Notes under the pieces: generated by a model | Databases searched by the model: none | The model's input: the letters and a program-made list of their open reading frames with translations, nothing else | What the model was told of the DNA's origin: nothing | Position numbers and translations under genes: made by a program | Source: Entrophospora sp. SA101 | Taxonomy: Eukaryota > Glomeromycota > Glomeromycetes > Entrophosporales > Entrophosporaceae | Assembly (NCBI GenBank): GCA_958430865.1 | Contig: CAUDNR010001413.1 | Span: 1,779-65,778, forward strand | Direction of reading: 5' to 3' | Length of the DNA: 64,000 nucleotides | Shown here: positions 32,953-45,511 of the stretch, in pieces | Layout: every line of letters starts with the position of its first letter | Numbering within the stretch: the first letter of the stretch is position 1

Positions 32953-35629
32953 TCAATGATTTACATCGCCATGACGTGATGAATAAGTTGATGCATTGTC
33001 TTTATCATCTTCCAATTTTCCTTGAATCACAAAAACACTCGATACAATTTTTGATAATAATAGTGCATCGGCCACAGCACCTAAACACTTCCGCCTATTA
33101 CTGTTATGGGGGTGATTAATTCCTAAATCTTTCAATAATTCAAGATATTCGTCTCGATGAGTCAACAATGCACCACGCCTTCCACGACCTATAATCACCA
33201 AATCTTTGTGGCTCACTGATTCTTTTGCAACTTTGATCGCTGCACGTAATGGTTTAAAAGCTTTTATACTATAATATTTTATACGTGGATTAGATTTCAA
33301 AGCACCATCCTCGGTGCCAAAATATCGTTTCAATAATGAATCATCTGTTTCATTTGATGTTTCACGATCAATGTCTGCCTTGAGCACTTGAACTGATGCC
33401 GTGGATATTTTATGTGCAAGTTGAGGTCTTTCAGGTAATTTATTGCTATTATTTGAATTTGACGGTTCATTATTGTTTGGATCATAAATAGAATCTGTTG
33501 TAAGTCCATCATCACCTTCAGTGGAGGAGGTAGGTAATGTTGATGAATGATTATCATTTTCTGTTAGAACAGTTGAATGTGATATTCTGACAACTTTTGC
33601 AGAAACATAGGGATGATCCAATAATCTAACAACAAAATTCAACGCCTCTCTATCATCATTGCCACCAAAGAATAGTAAAACAATGCTTATTTGAAAACCA
33701 GGTTGTAAAGGCATTGTACCAACGGTTACACCAAGACCTCTATCAACAAAAAAACCCACTGCCGTGTTTACTTCATTGAATACACCTTGTACATAATTGG
33801 CAATTTGTGGACTTGTCTCTCTTTTTTCATGTTTTTCTTTTGGACCTAAAAATATTTGATCGACTGAAGGAATTGAGGTATCTTCAATGATAGCACCAGC
33901 ACCATTCCAAGGAATTATAACCATTTCAGGACCTATTCTTCGTGAATTTTCAGCAACTTCATTTGCAAAATCATTTATAGACACAATTGAAAGATTTGCT
34001 TTAATGTTGATGTAGTTTAGTTGACCAAACATACGAAAAACATTCATGATGGGGTCATGAAGAATAGTTTCTTCAGATTCATTGAATTTCATGACAGCAG
34101 AGATACGTTGTGTAAGTTCAACAAGTCTTAATGCATGAATTGTTAATGGTTCACTTGAAATATTTGAAGCATTGGAAAGATTTGTGAGATCGTTGTTGTT
34201 GCTGAGACTTGTATTGGCGTTGATATTTGTATTTAATAAAGGCCTTGATTTTCCATCACCGAATTTTTCATTCAGATTATTTGCAACCCTTGGAGGAGTT
34301 GGTATGGGTTGTAGTAATTGAACCAAAGTCATCATTGCAGGCAAATATTCAACTTTATTCAATACAATTAACAATTTGCTGCCATTTTTCCCTTGTAAAG
34401 TATTTTCAGATTCACTATGATAAGTATGATGTCTTCCTTTTTCATCTACACTATGATCTAATTTTCTTTTATTTTCTGGATAAACAAACAGTGCAAGTGG
34501 CGTTGTGAGAAATGTTGTAACAATTGCCCTAAAATGAATCATTAAATTTATAAAAATTATTATTAGTGCTGTTGTAATTATTATCGTATTATGAATACAT
34601 ACATACATGCATCATACATATATATATATATATTAATGCTTACATAGTGACCATAATTGCAAAGACTTTTTCATTAATAACATGAGCATCGTAACCAATG
34701 TTAAGTACAATCAATTCCACTAGTCTATATAAATAAAAAATCAACATATATGCATTAGATCAATACACGTATGTGTGTGTATGTGTATGTGTATGTGTAA
34801 ATTGATTTACCCTTTACAACTCATAAAAATGCCAATGGTCAATGATTCTCTCCAAGTTAAACCATTAAGTCTGGCAGCTAAACCAACACCTATTATTTTT
34901 CCAAACATGGCAGTACATATTACCAAAACTGTCCATCCTAAGGTTTCTAAATCTCTTAGAAGACCCAATTGTGTTTTTAAACCAGATAAGGCAAAATACT
35001 ATATGTATTTTTTTTTTTAATTATACAAAAAATTATAATATATTGAAATTAAATAAAATTAAAATAATAATAAAAAGATTACTCACAATTGGTAAGAATA
35101 AAACATTGACCAAATCTTCAATTTTTTCAGTGATTCCAACAGCAAAACCACCCTCATGTGGAACAATTACGCCCATTATGAAACCACCAAAAATCGAATG
35201 TACACCAATGATATTTGTTACAAAAGCAGAAATCAATACAAAGGTTAGAGTGAATGCAGTCATTGTAAGAGTAGGGCCATTATCATCACTTCCAGTTTCC
35301 ACAATAAGATAAAGTAACAAAGGACGAACTAGAAATACTACAATTAGGATCCAACCAATACACAATAAAAAAATGTAAAAAGCGTTCATCGAGTTTGTTG
35401 AATTAACAATTGATACCACCAAAGCAAGTAAAACCCATGCAACTACATCATCATTAACACTAGCAGTGATTGCAGTAGTTCCGACTATGGTTTTTAAAAG
35501 CTTCAATTCTGATAAAATTCTGGCAAGAACTGCAAAAGCCTTTTTTTTTTTTACAAAGAAAAATCATAATTAAATTAGTATAATTACATATAGAATTGAT
35601 AGAATTGATATGGATATAATAATAACTAT

Positions 35630-35704
<75 letters not shown>

Positions 35705-36210
35705 TATTTACTTACAGTGACGGCCATACTTGTACCAATGAATAATACGAAACTTGTGAAAGGGGTAGCATCATCAGCAGTATAGAAAGCATTATACAAT
35801 CCATAACCTATAGCTATGCCAAGACTAAAAGTCAAAGTTAAACCAGATGCAGATATAGTGATAGCTTTCCTTGCATTTCTTAATATCAAACTAGGATTCA
35901 ATTCCACACCAATGAGAAAAAGAAACAATACCAAACCCAAAGTTGCCAATAAGTTAAGCATTGGTAGTGATGGTCCAGGGAAAATACTATCCATAAAATT
36001 TGGTATACGACCCATGACTGTTGGACCCAGAATTATACCACCAACTACTTCTGAAATGACCCTTGGCTGACGAAAACGTGACAGCAGCAAGTTTAAACTA
36101 CGAGTAAAAAAAATTATCAACACAACTTGAATTATAAAAAGTGTTATAGGATCATCCGGATTATAATGTGTTGGAATTACGCCGGCTAATACACCACCAG
36201 CTGTACCCAT
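32953..36210 (-). CDS. KHA1: K+/H+ antiporter, KHA1 type (CPA2 family)
   Basis: Five exons on the minus strand (36210-35716, 35539-35087, 34998-34811, 34724-34644, 34528-32953) give about 930 residues, near the 873 of yeast Kha1. The N-terminal half is a multi-pass Na+/H+ exchanger domain: FIIQVVLIIFFTRSLNLLL, FRQPRVISEVVGGIILGPT, LFLFLIGVELNP, TAITASVNDDVVAWVLLALV (the double-Asp ion site of CPA2), FGGFIMGVIVPHEGGFAVGI, GLVELIVLNIGYDAHVI. The C-terminal ~500 residues form a cytosolic tail with two USP-like regions (SKLLIVLNKVEYLPAMMTLV; SHKDLVIIGRGRRGALL) and a Ser/Asn-rich linker. Yeast Kha1 sits in Golgi/endosomal membranes and controls luminal pH and K+. Exon 4 is only 81 bp. Intron 1 carries a long TCAA microsatellite. 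The promoter and first ~50 codons are duplicated at 55966-59376. Confidence 0.9.
35631..35704 (+). repeat. (TCAA)n microsatellite in antiporter intron 1
   Basis: About 18 perfect tetranucleotide units lie inside the first intron, close to its donor. Length change here could affect splicing but not coding. Confidence 0.97.
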
Positions 36211-38021
36211 TTTTTTCTTTCTTTTTTAACAAATGATTAATGAATTAAAAAGTAGAATAGACGTGGATTAACTAAATTATCGAATGTTTTTTAATTAATT
36301 TGAAATTATAAAAAAGGTTAGTTTTATGTTAATTAAATAAATTGCAACGTGCCTATGACGGAGAAAAATGACGAAAATGATAAGAAGCTAAACCTTATTA
36401 ATATTACAGCGTTTTTTGATCATGCCGTTTTTGAAAATAAAATTATAGATTTTCATCAAGATTAATATATAGTAATATTAGTAACATTATAGGAAAAAAA
36501 TAATCCCTTTTTAGCTATGATAAAAAAGAAATTACGTGTATTAGGTAGTGTATGAAACTAGTTCAATTTTCGCCATTAGTGATAAAATCTATATTAGACT
36601 TGAATAAATACTGCTTAAGGTGAATATTAATACAAATCGAATATCAATATTTGACGAATGAACGTCATATTATATAAAAAAATATTGTTCATGACTCGCT
36701 AGTTTTTCTTGGACTAAAAAATTAGCATTTGAAAACCCCACAGTTGTACTCATGTTATTGATCTAGATAATCCGCATCGTACAACTTCGTTTGTTTTGAA
36801 TAAATAATAAATAGATACACATAGTGATTAACCATACACTTAATAATTCCAAGTTATTAATTAGTTATTAACCTCTTATTAACTATTTCATTCTAAGCAA
36901 GAGTTATTGATTAACCCAAGGATAACCTATATATATATACAGACCAAGTCTTCCTAATTTGGAAGCCCTATTGTTATTTTGCAAAGGGGGGTTTTTTTTA
37001 ATAAGTCACTAATAGTTATTAACTACTTTATGATTTTTATGCCCATCACTAGATACAACTAAAATGCCAAGAATTTTATTATATATGTAAATGAGACATT
37101 TCACAGCCTCTAAAACTCCAACCAAATTTGGTTTTTTAAACTATAATTGAAAATCTTTAAACCCTGTTTACATAATAATAATAATAATAAAAAAGGGATT
37201 GAGTGGATGACAGATAATTTTTTTTATATATATTAATAACGTGTGATCTACAAATTCAGAGGCTGCCAGATAATAAACTTTTTGATTAGGGATAGGGACA
37301 GCTCGGTTCAGTTTACACAAATCTCCAATTTGGCTAGTGAGTTTCATCAACCAGCGGTTTACCATCAATTTTATAATATCAAATTATTTATAATAAAATG
37401 AAAATATTTGTTATAGTTAAAGCTATTTTAAACATTATTACTGTATATCATCTTCATGTTTGTTTGTGTTTGCATCAAATAGGTGGAGTTCCGCCTGAAC
37501 TCTAGATCAAGATGTGGCGCCAAAGTTCAATTAATTATGGTTGAAATATCAGTTTAAAATCCTCCATGAGATTATAGAATTATGAGCCTTCTTCATAAAT
37601 TATGTACTTTAGCTGTTCCATCACGAACTTGCAATCCATGCCATAGAACAATATTGAATATAATGATATGATCATTATTATTATTTGTAAAAACGTTCAT
37701 TTCTTATTTCCCTTCCAAATGGTACTGTTGTGAATTTGGATTCATGTGCGTGAAATTCAAATTAGCCAATCAGAATTTTGTAACCAAATACAGATTTAAT
37801 TAATAAATTAAATAAATTACAGATTTAATTCATAAATTACAAATTTGTTATAAGTGACATATATGAATTTTTAAAAAATATCTGGCAAACTGAATTTATA
37901 TGAAAAATCCGTTAAATCCATTAAACTGAGATAAAATTGTTATAGAAAAATTTGGTTTTGAAAATTTATCTGCTAAACCCCAAATCTGTTATACTGAGGT
38001 CCACTATGCCGAGACTCACTG
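36211..38021. other. Non-coding part of segment A
   Basis: No intact gene. The CCAAT block shared with 1229-1260 is at 37747-37778. The end at about 37960-38021 (GGTCCACTATGCCGAGACTC then ACTG; on the minus strand it opens CAGTGAGTCTCGG) resembles one terminal repeat of a pogo-like element, and it cuts off the coding relic to its right. The other end of that element was not found. A 66-codon minus frame at 37168-37368 is not convincing. Confidence 0.5.
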
Positions 38022-38830
38022 TGTATGACATTTAATTTTCTATCCTGAAGCTTTTTACATGGCCAGTATAGATCAGATGCAGCAGAATTCTCTCTAGAAA
38101 AATGCACAATCCAAACTTCCCGGGGGAAAAGCTGGTTGGCATAATTTAATACTTGATCAAAATGTTTTTTAAATTTAGGGATGGATCCTGTTGCTACAAG
38201 TTCAAGGATGGCTTCAGGATAGGAATTATCCGGTTTCTTTATGATCAGGTCACAATAAAAATGGTGGTAGTTGCCATCATCACATACTTGTTCGAGATGC
38301 CACTGGAAGTTATCTCAAAGCCATGCACCATTGCAAGCCAATTCTATACACCTCAGCATTGTAAGTGCTCTCCCGATGAACTTTTACACTCCATCAGAAA
38401 ATATTTTAATTGATTTAATGTTTTCATCTAGTTGTGTTAATTGTTGTAGAACAACATCAAATGCTGATGCAGTAAACCAAGCATCTTGTTTGTTCAGAAT
38501 TTACTAGCAAATTGTTCGAGCTTTTGTATGACGAGAAGATCCAAGGGTAATTATTTTTAGGTCAATGTACATGCAGTAAACTCTAAAATATCTACTGATC
38601 CATCAGCTTGTAAAGGTATTCCCACATTCGGACAGAAGCAACTTATTTCTGGATCTACACATTGCTTCTTTGAATAGGTATCTATTGTTAATAATGATGA
38701 CGATGACGATGACGATAGTGATGAAACTACTGGAGATGATGGTTGTGATGCTAGTGGTGGAGATAGTGCTGGCGGTAATGATGCCTTCCTTTTTCTATTA
38801 GTTTTTTGCCATAAGTTATTTATTTTCTCA
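38022..38830 (-). pseudogene. Decayed gene; conserved domain of unknown function, possibly nuclease-like
   Basis: On the minus strand, 38510-38022 reads in one frame over about 160 codons with two internal stops. It contains NYHHFYCDLIIKKPDNSYPE, AILELVATGSIPKFKKHF, VLNYANQLFPREVWIVHFSR and SDLYWPCKKLQDRKLNVIH, then ends at the pogo-like terminal repeat. The D...ELVAT...EVWIVHF arrangement resembles a protein family widespread in Rhizophagus; a PD-(D/E)XK-like fold is possible but uncertain. Upstream, 38830-38570 is open and coding-like (INNLWQKTNRKRKASLPP, a Ser run from a GAC/GAT repeat, KKQCVDPEISCFCPN) and may be an earlier exon of the same gene. Candidate splice donors at 38970 and 39118 (GTAAGT) suggest still earlier exons. 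An identical copy lies in segment A'. Confidence 0.6.
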
Positions 38831-39339
38831 ACATCAGCTTATAGAAAGCAAAACTAGGTGAGATAGTTCCTTGAAACTCTGTGTAAAAAAGGCATTAATT
38901 GAAACCATTAAAAATTTTTGATTCAATTTCGTTAATAAATAACAGTCTTGCTCATTTAAATATAATTTACTTACTTGTGATGGTGGTGGTAATTGTGAAT
39001 GACTAAAGAATTAGAATGATGAGTTGTAATGCATCACAACCACCACTACCATTCTTTTAAAAATAACTAGAATGATGGCGAGTAGCAATAACCACCATTC
39101 TTATGATAAACACTTACTCAGGTCTTGTTGCTTCTGCAACATTGTTTATTTTTCTTTTTTTATAAAAAAAAATTTTTTTTGATTGAAAAATCTTATGATA
39201 CACAAACACATGTATGGTTGGATGATTGTTTTTTTTTCTTGGAAAAATGATTTATAATAATAATGACAAAACACGAGTGATGTTGTTTGGTTCTAAAAAA
39301 AGGGGTGACTATAAACATCAGGAAATTAATTTAGCGTAA

Positions 39340-39440
39340 ACTTGCATAAATCTTACGATGCCGACGTAATATTGTGTAAATCTTACAGTGCCGACGTAAT
39401 ATTGTGTAAATCTTACAGTGCCGACGTAAGTTTTACACTT
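39340..39440 (+). repeat. 30-bp tandem repeat, one unit longer than in the other copy
   Basis: Units of TAATATTGTGTAAATCTTAC plus AGTGCCGACG repeat; the first unit is diverged. The copy near 59260-59310 has one unit fewer, the main length difference between the two A segments. Confidence 0.9.
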
Positions 39441-39497
39441 TTTTATTATTAAACTTACAATTGACATGTGTAAAATTTTTTTATATTTTCCGGATGA

Positions 39498-39544
39498 AAG
39501 GACAGGGGATGAGCATTAGCCACAATTACCTGTACCCTGTCCTT
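39498..39544 (+). repeat. Small hairpin at the left edge of the palindrome
   Basis: AAGGACAGGG (39498-39507) and CCCTGTCCTT (39535-39544) form 10-bp inverted arms around a 27-nt loop. The hairpin straddles the point where segment A ends and the long inverted repeat begins. At the right edge of the palindrome only the inner half is present. Confidence 0.85.
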
Positions 39545-40539
39545 TTCAATATTTGTATATATACTAATACCATATCAGCCGATTTGATTTTTTGGGCCTT
39601 TTTTCAAACCTTATGTCTTATTGTGTCTCGATGTTAAACATGAGTATTTTTAATGTGTAAACTGGTCGGTAGAATGATAATTACCCTAAAAAAATTATTT
39701 GCCCCACTAAAAAAACTAATTTACTATCCATCAACCCGTCAAACCAATGCCCCACCTCAGAACCAATGGGTTTTTGCTAGTATAAAGTATTCATAACGTT
39801 ATTATCATACCATACTGGATTTTGGGGTTCAAACAAAATCAGCGCATATGCTATTAGTGAGTGACACTTGACCCCCTGTAGATCCGCAATGTCCTGCGAC
39901 TGATATCAAAAAAAATTTCGACTAAAATACTTTCCATAAAAGTAAGTGATCGCCAATAATTTTCATTAGTTTATGTCGCACCAATAAAAATAACCCAAAT
40001 TTTTTTTATCATAATGGACATCCTATATATTTATCACAAAGTGACAAAATTGAACATTGACCTTTTTTATATTGTGAAAAAGAAATTTTCAATTATTTTA
40101 AAGTAAAAAAAAAAAAAGAGGAATATCAATACAAAAAAACTAATGCACCTTGCATATTGTTTTTTTATATTGATAGGTTGTTTATTCTTTTCTTTATGTT
40201 TGGGCAAAATAAGATCCTCAGATCTTTGGTCCTATCAAAAACTAGATGAGAAACAAAATTTTTAAGGCGCATAACATAGTAACATGACTAAAATACATTG
40301 TAACAACAAAGAATGCTTTGCAAGAACATCCCTTCCTTTGAAAGCTTTGCTTGGTTAAAAATAACCCAGTTAATCCAGCAGATTGCAAGATCTAAATAAG
40401 AGGCAAAAATTCCAAAAAGCATACATATTTTTTACCAAGATGTGCAAAAATTAATGATTCAGTTACACTTCTTATTCTTTTTCATTTGTTTCTTTAGACA
40501 TTAAGGTAATTGTGCTAGAGCAACACATACATACATATT

Positions 40540-40800
40540 ATTTATTACATATTGGGGTAATAATAAATACACTAATAAAAAACATTATTTATACATGATT
40601 GACTCAGGTAGTCATAAATGTATACATATATATATATATATTTTATTACATGTCAGAAAGTACATAATAAAAAATGTTATTTATACATGGATGCTGTATG
40701 ATTGACTTGAGACATAAAGGTAGTTGTAAATTTATTATTTTTTTTTTATTTTTTACATATTAGATAAGTACACACTAATAAAAAATGTTATTTATGATTG
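40540..40800 (+). repeat. Degenerate tandem repeat, about 110-bp units (mirrored at 54673-54933)
   Basis: The phrase TACACTAATAAAAAACATTATTTATACATG recurs, with variation, at about 40568, 40664 and 40770. Between copies are GATTGACT(C/T)(A/G)G and GTAGT(C/T)(A/G)TAAAT. Unit spacing is irregular because of TA and T runs. Confidence 0.65.
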
Positions 40801-41469
40801 ATAGATGTTGGCCTTGTTTCTATTGTCCATGCCTCAATTAAGATAAATAAAGATTTGCTTCCAATATATACTTGATAAAACTTGCACACTTTTTATAATT
40901 GGTTAAATGTTGGGTTAGCAAGATACATGCAAAAATTTATTTCATTAAAAAATAAAATTCTTTTTTTTTTCTTTAAAATTTTGTTTAATTTATTTGGGAC
41001 AATCAAAGTTGCTTTTTTGGGTGATAAAATCGAAATATGATCAACGAAAATCATTACCAATTATAAGAATGTCCACTATGCTTTTTTTAATATTATTCAT
41101 TTTATAAAATTCCAGGACCATCTAGAAGAAAATTACAAATAAAGAAAGAAATTCTAATGGAAATTTTGGTATAAAAAAAATAAAAGAATCGAATGATTCT
41201 TCAGTAGAAGTTCTCAAAAATGGTGGCAATGATATTATTCAGGAATTAAATAATAATATAAAATTGATTTAATTTTTTATTTTATTACTCTTTTCTTTTT
41301 AATTATCTTTTTTACTGTTATTTTTTTAACTAATTTTAAATTATTATAAAAAATTATATAACTCATTAAAAAAAAAAAGAACCAAGAGTATCTATCTGTT
41401 TTTCTAAATGGTCAATGATTTGATATAAAAAATAATTACTTATATTGGAAAGATCTACATTTTTACTAT

Positions 41470-41797
41470 TGATGACAGTGCACCATAAGAGGACCTCCAT
41501 GCCTATCAACAATTTCGTTTTTTTTCTTTATATATATCATAGTGATCCCACATAAATCTATCCCCTGCTGCAAAAATACCAGCTAAAGACATATGTGATG
41601 CTAATTCTTTTCCCCTACTTATTAATTATTTGCGAAATATTATTTATGACAGAACGTAAAAAAAGGGTCTGGCCTAAGGTAACTTGCTGATTAGAGGAGT
41701 CTGAATTTGCATACAGGACCAGAGTATTACAGATGATAATGACGCACACTACGCCTTTGGTAATTGTGGGAAATGCTATACAACCACAAATTACCAA
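41470..41797 (-). other. Coding-like fragments of unknown origin (mirrored at 53676-54003)
   Basis: A minus-strand frame (41797-41615) has a hydrophobic stretch VVCVIIICNTLVLYANS. Just downstream, in other frames, are HMSLAGIFAAGDRFMWDHYD and IVDRHGGPLMVHCHQ. They look like pieces of a former gene with frame breaks. I do not recognise the family. Confidence 0.3.
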
Positions 41798-42161
41798 GGA
41801 AAAAGGTTCACTTTTCTCCTTCGAAATTTACTTCGATTCTGAAGGAAGCTTTAATTACACACCCAGCCCACCCGGTTAACAAGAGGAATCTCATTCGGTG
41901 ATACCTGCTATGATTTACTTCCGGGATTACAACTGATGCTTCCTTCGGGAGATATTTGGGATATGTATATACTGTACGTTTACAAGTAATTGGTTTTAAT
42001 TTGTATTTGTATTGGCAATTAAAAGGCTTATTTCATTCAACATCCAACTACGTTCAACCTAAATTGTTGTGCAGTTCAAACATTGAAATATTAAAAGCGA
42101 GAATTTCTTCTCGAGCAGAAGCTTTGAAAATGAAAAAGTTTTTAATTATTCTATTATTCTA

Positions 42162-43981
42162 TTATTCTATTATTACACTGCTAGTATGTAACTCACGGAT
42201 TTCATTATTTTCATTATTATTTTTTTTTTTGATAATATTAAAATAAAATTTAAATCTAGATTTTTTTCTATGTGAATAATATACTTCGACTAATTAAATC
42301 AATATTAAAGTAATTGATTAATTGAAAAGCAAATAATGAATTGGAAAAACGATAATAAAAAGATATATAAATTAACTTACGAATTTGCAATAAACCTTCA
42401 CCAAAATATCTTAAATTTATGATTGCCCAAATCAACGTCATCTAAATAGTAAACAGTAGAATTATTATTATAATTATAAGAGAAAAATCGTATTTGTAAA
42501 ATCATTATAATTATTCAAAAACTTACAATTGACATAAATACTGATATACAATCTGGAAGATATTCAAAAATAAAAAAAAAAAATTAGAAACTAATCAAAT
42601 AACAAACCAATAACCAACCAACCAACCAATTGAACAATATGCTTACTTGAATATATTAAGTAATACCAATGGGTGTAAATTTTTCTGGTGGCATATTTCA
42701 CAGCGATAATAAAATCAAGTATAACGAAAATCCAGAAAAATATAAATATAAACATTCCAACTTTTGATTCATTTTTCACCTAATAAATAAACTAAAGGTA
42801 TTTAGGAATAAATTAACTACCGTCATTAGTCATTAGTAATTGATTTATGCTACCTACAGATATAAATCCAATTAATTGCAATGCTAAAATCAAGAAAATT
42901 ATAAAGCAATGATAGTAATAAAATAAGTTGGGTGATGGTGTTTCATAATTATTACTATTACTATTGTTGGTCATAATGAACGACAAAAATGTGTGAACGC
43001 CAGTAATTATTAGGAAGAACAAGTTCATTTTCAATAATACAAAAAAGATTATCCTAGCTCTATAAATTCCTATTATCATTATTTGATAATATAATAATGT
43101 TAAAGCTCATTGATTCGTGAACATTTAAAGTTTAGGTGTATGCATGAAATAACAACTTACTTTGAATTTTTACACTTCCGCCAATTTTTTTATAAACCAT
43201 CCAACCAAAATTTAGGTATACTTTGTAAACCAAGAAACACATAATAACAAAACAAACCAACAGTGAGATGGCTAATGGTAAATCATGGTAGTAAAAATGT
43301 TCATAGTTATCAATTAAAATTTCTGAACACGAATTAATTAAATCTTCAAACCATTCCTTCACTTCCAATAATTGAATCTGTAGTTGAGGTTGGGAGGGAA
43401 GTGGTAGGGTAAATTAAATGAATTGGAAGAAAAAAAAGGATTCGATTACAAATCATTACTACTCACAAATCCATAAGTAGAACAAAGTAAATCCGATATT
43501 GTGATTGTGATTAATTGAATCGTGTTTTTACTTGCAATCTAAATTTTCACAATCGAACACATGTTAATATATAAATATTGGTTGATTAATCCACACACCC
43601 ACACACACTGATTTTTAAAAAACCTACCGAACTCAAACAAAACCAACATTGAAATATTTGAAATAATATAAAAACAATATTTTCATTTACAATTCTATCC
43701 ATTTTTTCAAGTGAAATTTCTAAATCACATTTTAAAATATTTGGACTGATATATCTTAAATCACTTCGTAGTTTTATATTTCTACACAATATTCTAACTT
43801 CTAATGCTATCCCAACTATGGCTTGAATTATTGTTAATATAACAAGAGATTTGACCCATATATCATTATTAATGCTATTCATGAGGCGATCATTATTAGA
43901 GCGGTTATTATTATTATTCGAGCGGTTATTATTAATGTTATTATGAGCAGTACTCATCATACGCTTTTCTGTGCAAGCCAT
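42162..43981 (-). CDS. Multi-pass (about 7 TM) membrane protein, left copy
   Basis: Eight exons on the minus strand (43981-43628, 43538-43467, 43377-43161, 43069-42858, 42779-42647, 42552-42527, 42441-42381, 42289-42162) keep frame throughout and give about 400 residues. After an Asn/Arg-rich N-terminus there are seven or so hydrophobic spans: SLVILTIIQAIVGIALEVRI; NIVFILFQIFQCWFCL; LAISLLVCFVIMCFLVYKVY; MNLFFLIITGVHTFLSFIM; CFIIFLILALQLIGFIS; MFIFIFFWIFVILDFIIAV; VFMSIMTLIWAIINL. The tail is basic then Asn/Glu-rich. The order and number resemble an orphan 7-TM receptor-like protein, but I see no diagnostic GPCR motif. All introns have GT-AG ends; one exon is only 26 bp. It is the only apparently intact gene in the palindrome and is present identically in both arms. 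Confidence 0.75.
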
Positions 43982-45511
43982 GAAAAGGGTATGTATAAAA
44001 AGAGAGTTAGAGAAAGAAAGTTATTAAAATCAAGAAAAATAGAAACAAAGATAATTGCTACTTAAATATTATAAATATATATTAACCTGTTTGAGATATG
44101 ATAAAATTTTCTTAGATCAAAAAAAAATTTACTTGATTCGTAATTCTTTTAAATTTAAAATTAATGATCGGTGGGATGCATTTTAATCATTAATAGAACT
44201 TCGTTGTTATTTGTTGTATGGGGACCTGAGTTTATACTAGATCAATATTTTGAGATTATGGTTTTTTAGAGTCTCAAAACTCTTGATTATTGATGGAATA
44301 AAAACATCCTTGAATAATAAAAAAAGTGATAAATGTGGTGGAAATGAAGTTTTTAATGAATGCAAAGAAAATGCAAGCTATAATGATTATATTAAAGTAT
44401 CGAATATTCGGATAAAGGTGATTTTTCGAGAAAGTTCATAAAGCAATATGATTCATTTTATAGCAAACATAAATTTATGGTAACTATTATGGAATTACTA
44501 AAGACCAAAATAGATGATGCCAAGAATGAAGAAATAAAAATCTTCTGGTATTATTTATTACTTGATTATTTATTTTTACACTCTGTAATTAATTGCTTTC
44601 ATAAATAATTATCACACTTGTATTTCTTTATTACTTTTAAAATAAAATGGCGCCAAAAGGTAAGTTGAACTTTACTTGATTCTCAAAAATACGAAATTTG
44701 CTTATATGCTAATAATAATAAAAAAACCAGAAAAGAATATGATATGCATACTGAAACAAACAATATATTTACATTAATTGGTGAAACATATTGGTAATGT
44801 GATCTTATATAATAGTTACTTTTATTTCGTTGGTTTTCAAAAATTACAAGAACAACCTTTTCTCTGAAATTAAAGGCTTCTTTACAGCTTTCTTACCATA
44901 AATATTTTTATATAAAAGTGATTAATAGTTTGATATAACGAATTTTGAATGCATACGTATAGTGTAACAAATTTTTTGAAAATATTTTCACGCTAAATAA
45001 TTTACTGGTAGAATACTCGGAGGATCTTTTCTTTTTTTATATTAATATAGCTGCGTAGCAACACAAAAATTGTGTACATATCTCTTAATATTAAAACAAA
45101 ACCAATCATAATAATACTCCCCGCCAATGTTATATATAAATATATTAATATTAATTAATCATGCATTCCCAACACCTAAATTTGATCGTTTCATATTTTT
45201 TTTTTGAAAAATTAATGTTCTTTTTGAAGAAAAGTTTAGCTAGTTATAATAAACAAAAGTTTCATTGCAATAATAATAACTTAAATAATATGTTGTAAAG
45301 CGTTATTGGTGAAATACACTCACTCATAAAATATTATCTTCATTGGTATCTTTATTTCCCCAATTCCAAAAATCACAAATTGTAATACTGATAATAATAA
45401 AAATTTCGCCCTTTTTAAACAAAAGTAACAAATTATTTATATTGAAAAAATCATTTTTTAAAAACTTTTTTAAAGCCAAGGATATAGATATTAATATTAA
45501 TAAATCTAGAA

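Larger units (their letters stand above)
36060..39498 (+). repeat. Segment A, left copy of a 3.4-kb direct duplication
   Basis: It begins inside antiporter codon ~50, runs through the promoter and ends 5 bp before the palindrome arm. The right copy is 55966-59376. The offset is 19906, changing to 19908 at a T run (6 T here at 36411-36416, 8 in the other copy) and then by 30 bp, because this copy has one more unit of a 30-bp tandem repeat near 39360-39430. Otherwise I found no difference. Confidence 0.95.

Noticed and set aside
34227..35312. Plus-strand frames across the antiporter
   Set aside because: Antisense shadows of conserved antiporter exons.
38564..39150. Further upstream exons of the decayed gene in segment A
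   Set aside because: Good GTAAGT donors exist, but phases do not join cleanly, so exact exons are not claimed.
35631..40800. CRISPR-like array from regularly spaced repeats
   Set aside because: The repeats are a microsatellite, a 30-bp tandem repeat and a degenerate ~110-bp tandem repeat; none has unique spacers between conserved repeats, and the genome is eukaryotic.
41956..42246. 96-codon plus-strand frame and its mirror at 53227-53517
   Set aside because: It overlaps the last exon of the membrane protein gene antisense, and its hydrophobic end is the antisense of Asn/Lys codons.
44647..44665. Possible first exon (ATGGCGCCAAAAG before GTAAGT) in the palindrome arm
   Set aside because: Looks like a genuine start-plus-donor, but no acceptor leading to a recognisable second exon was found.
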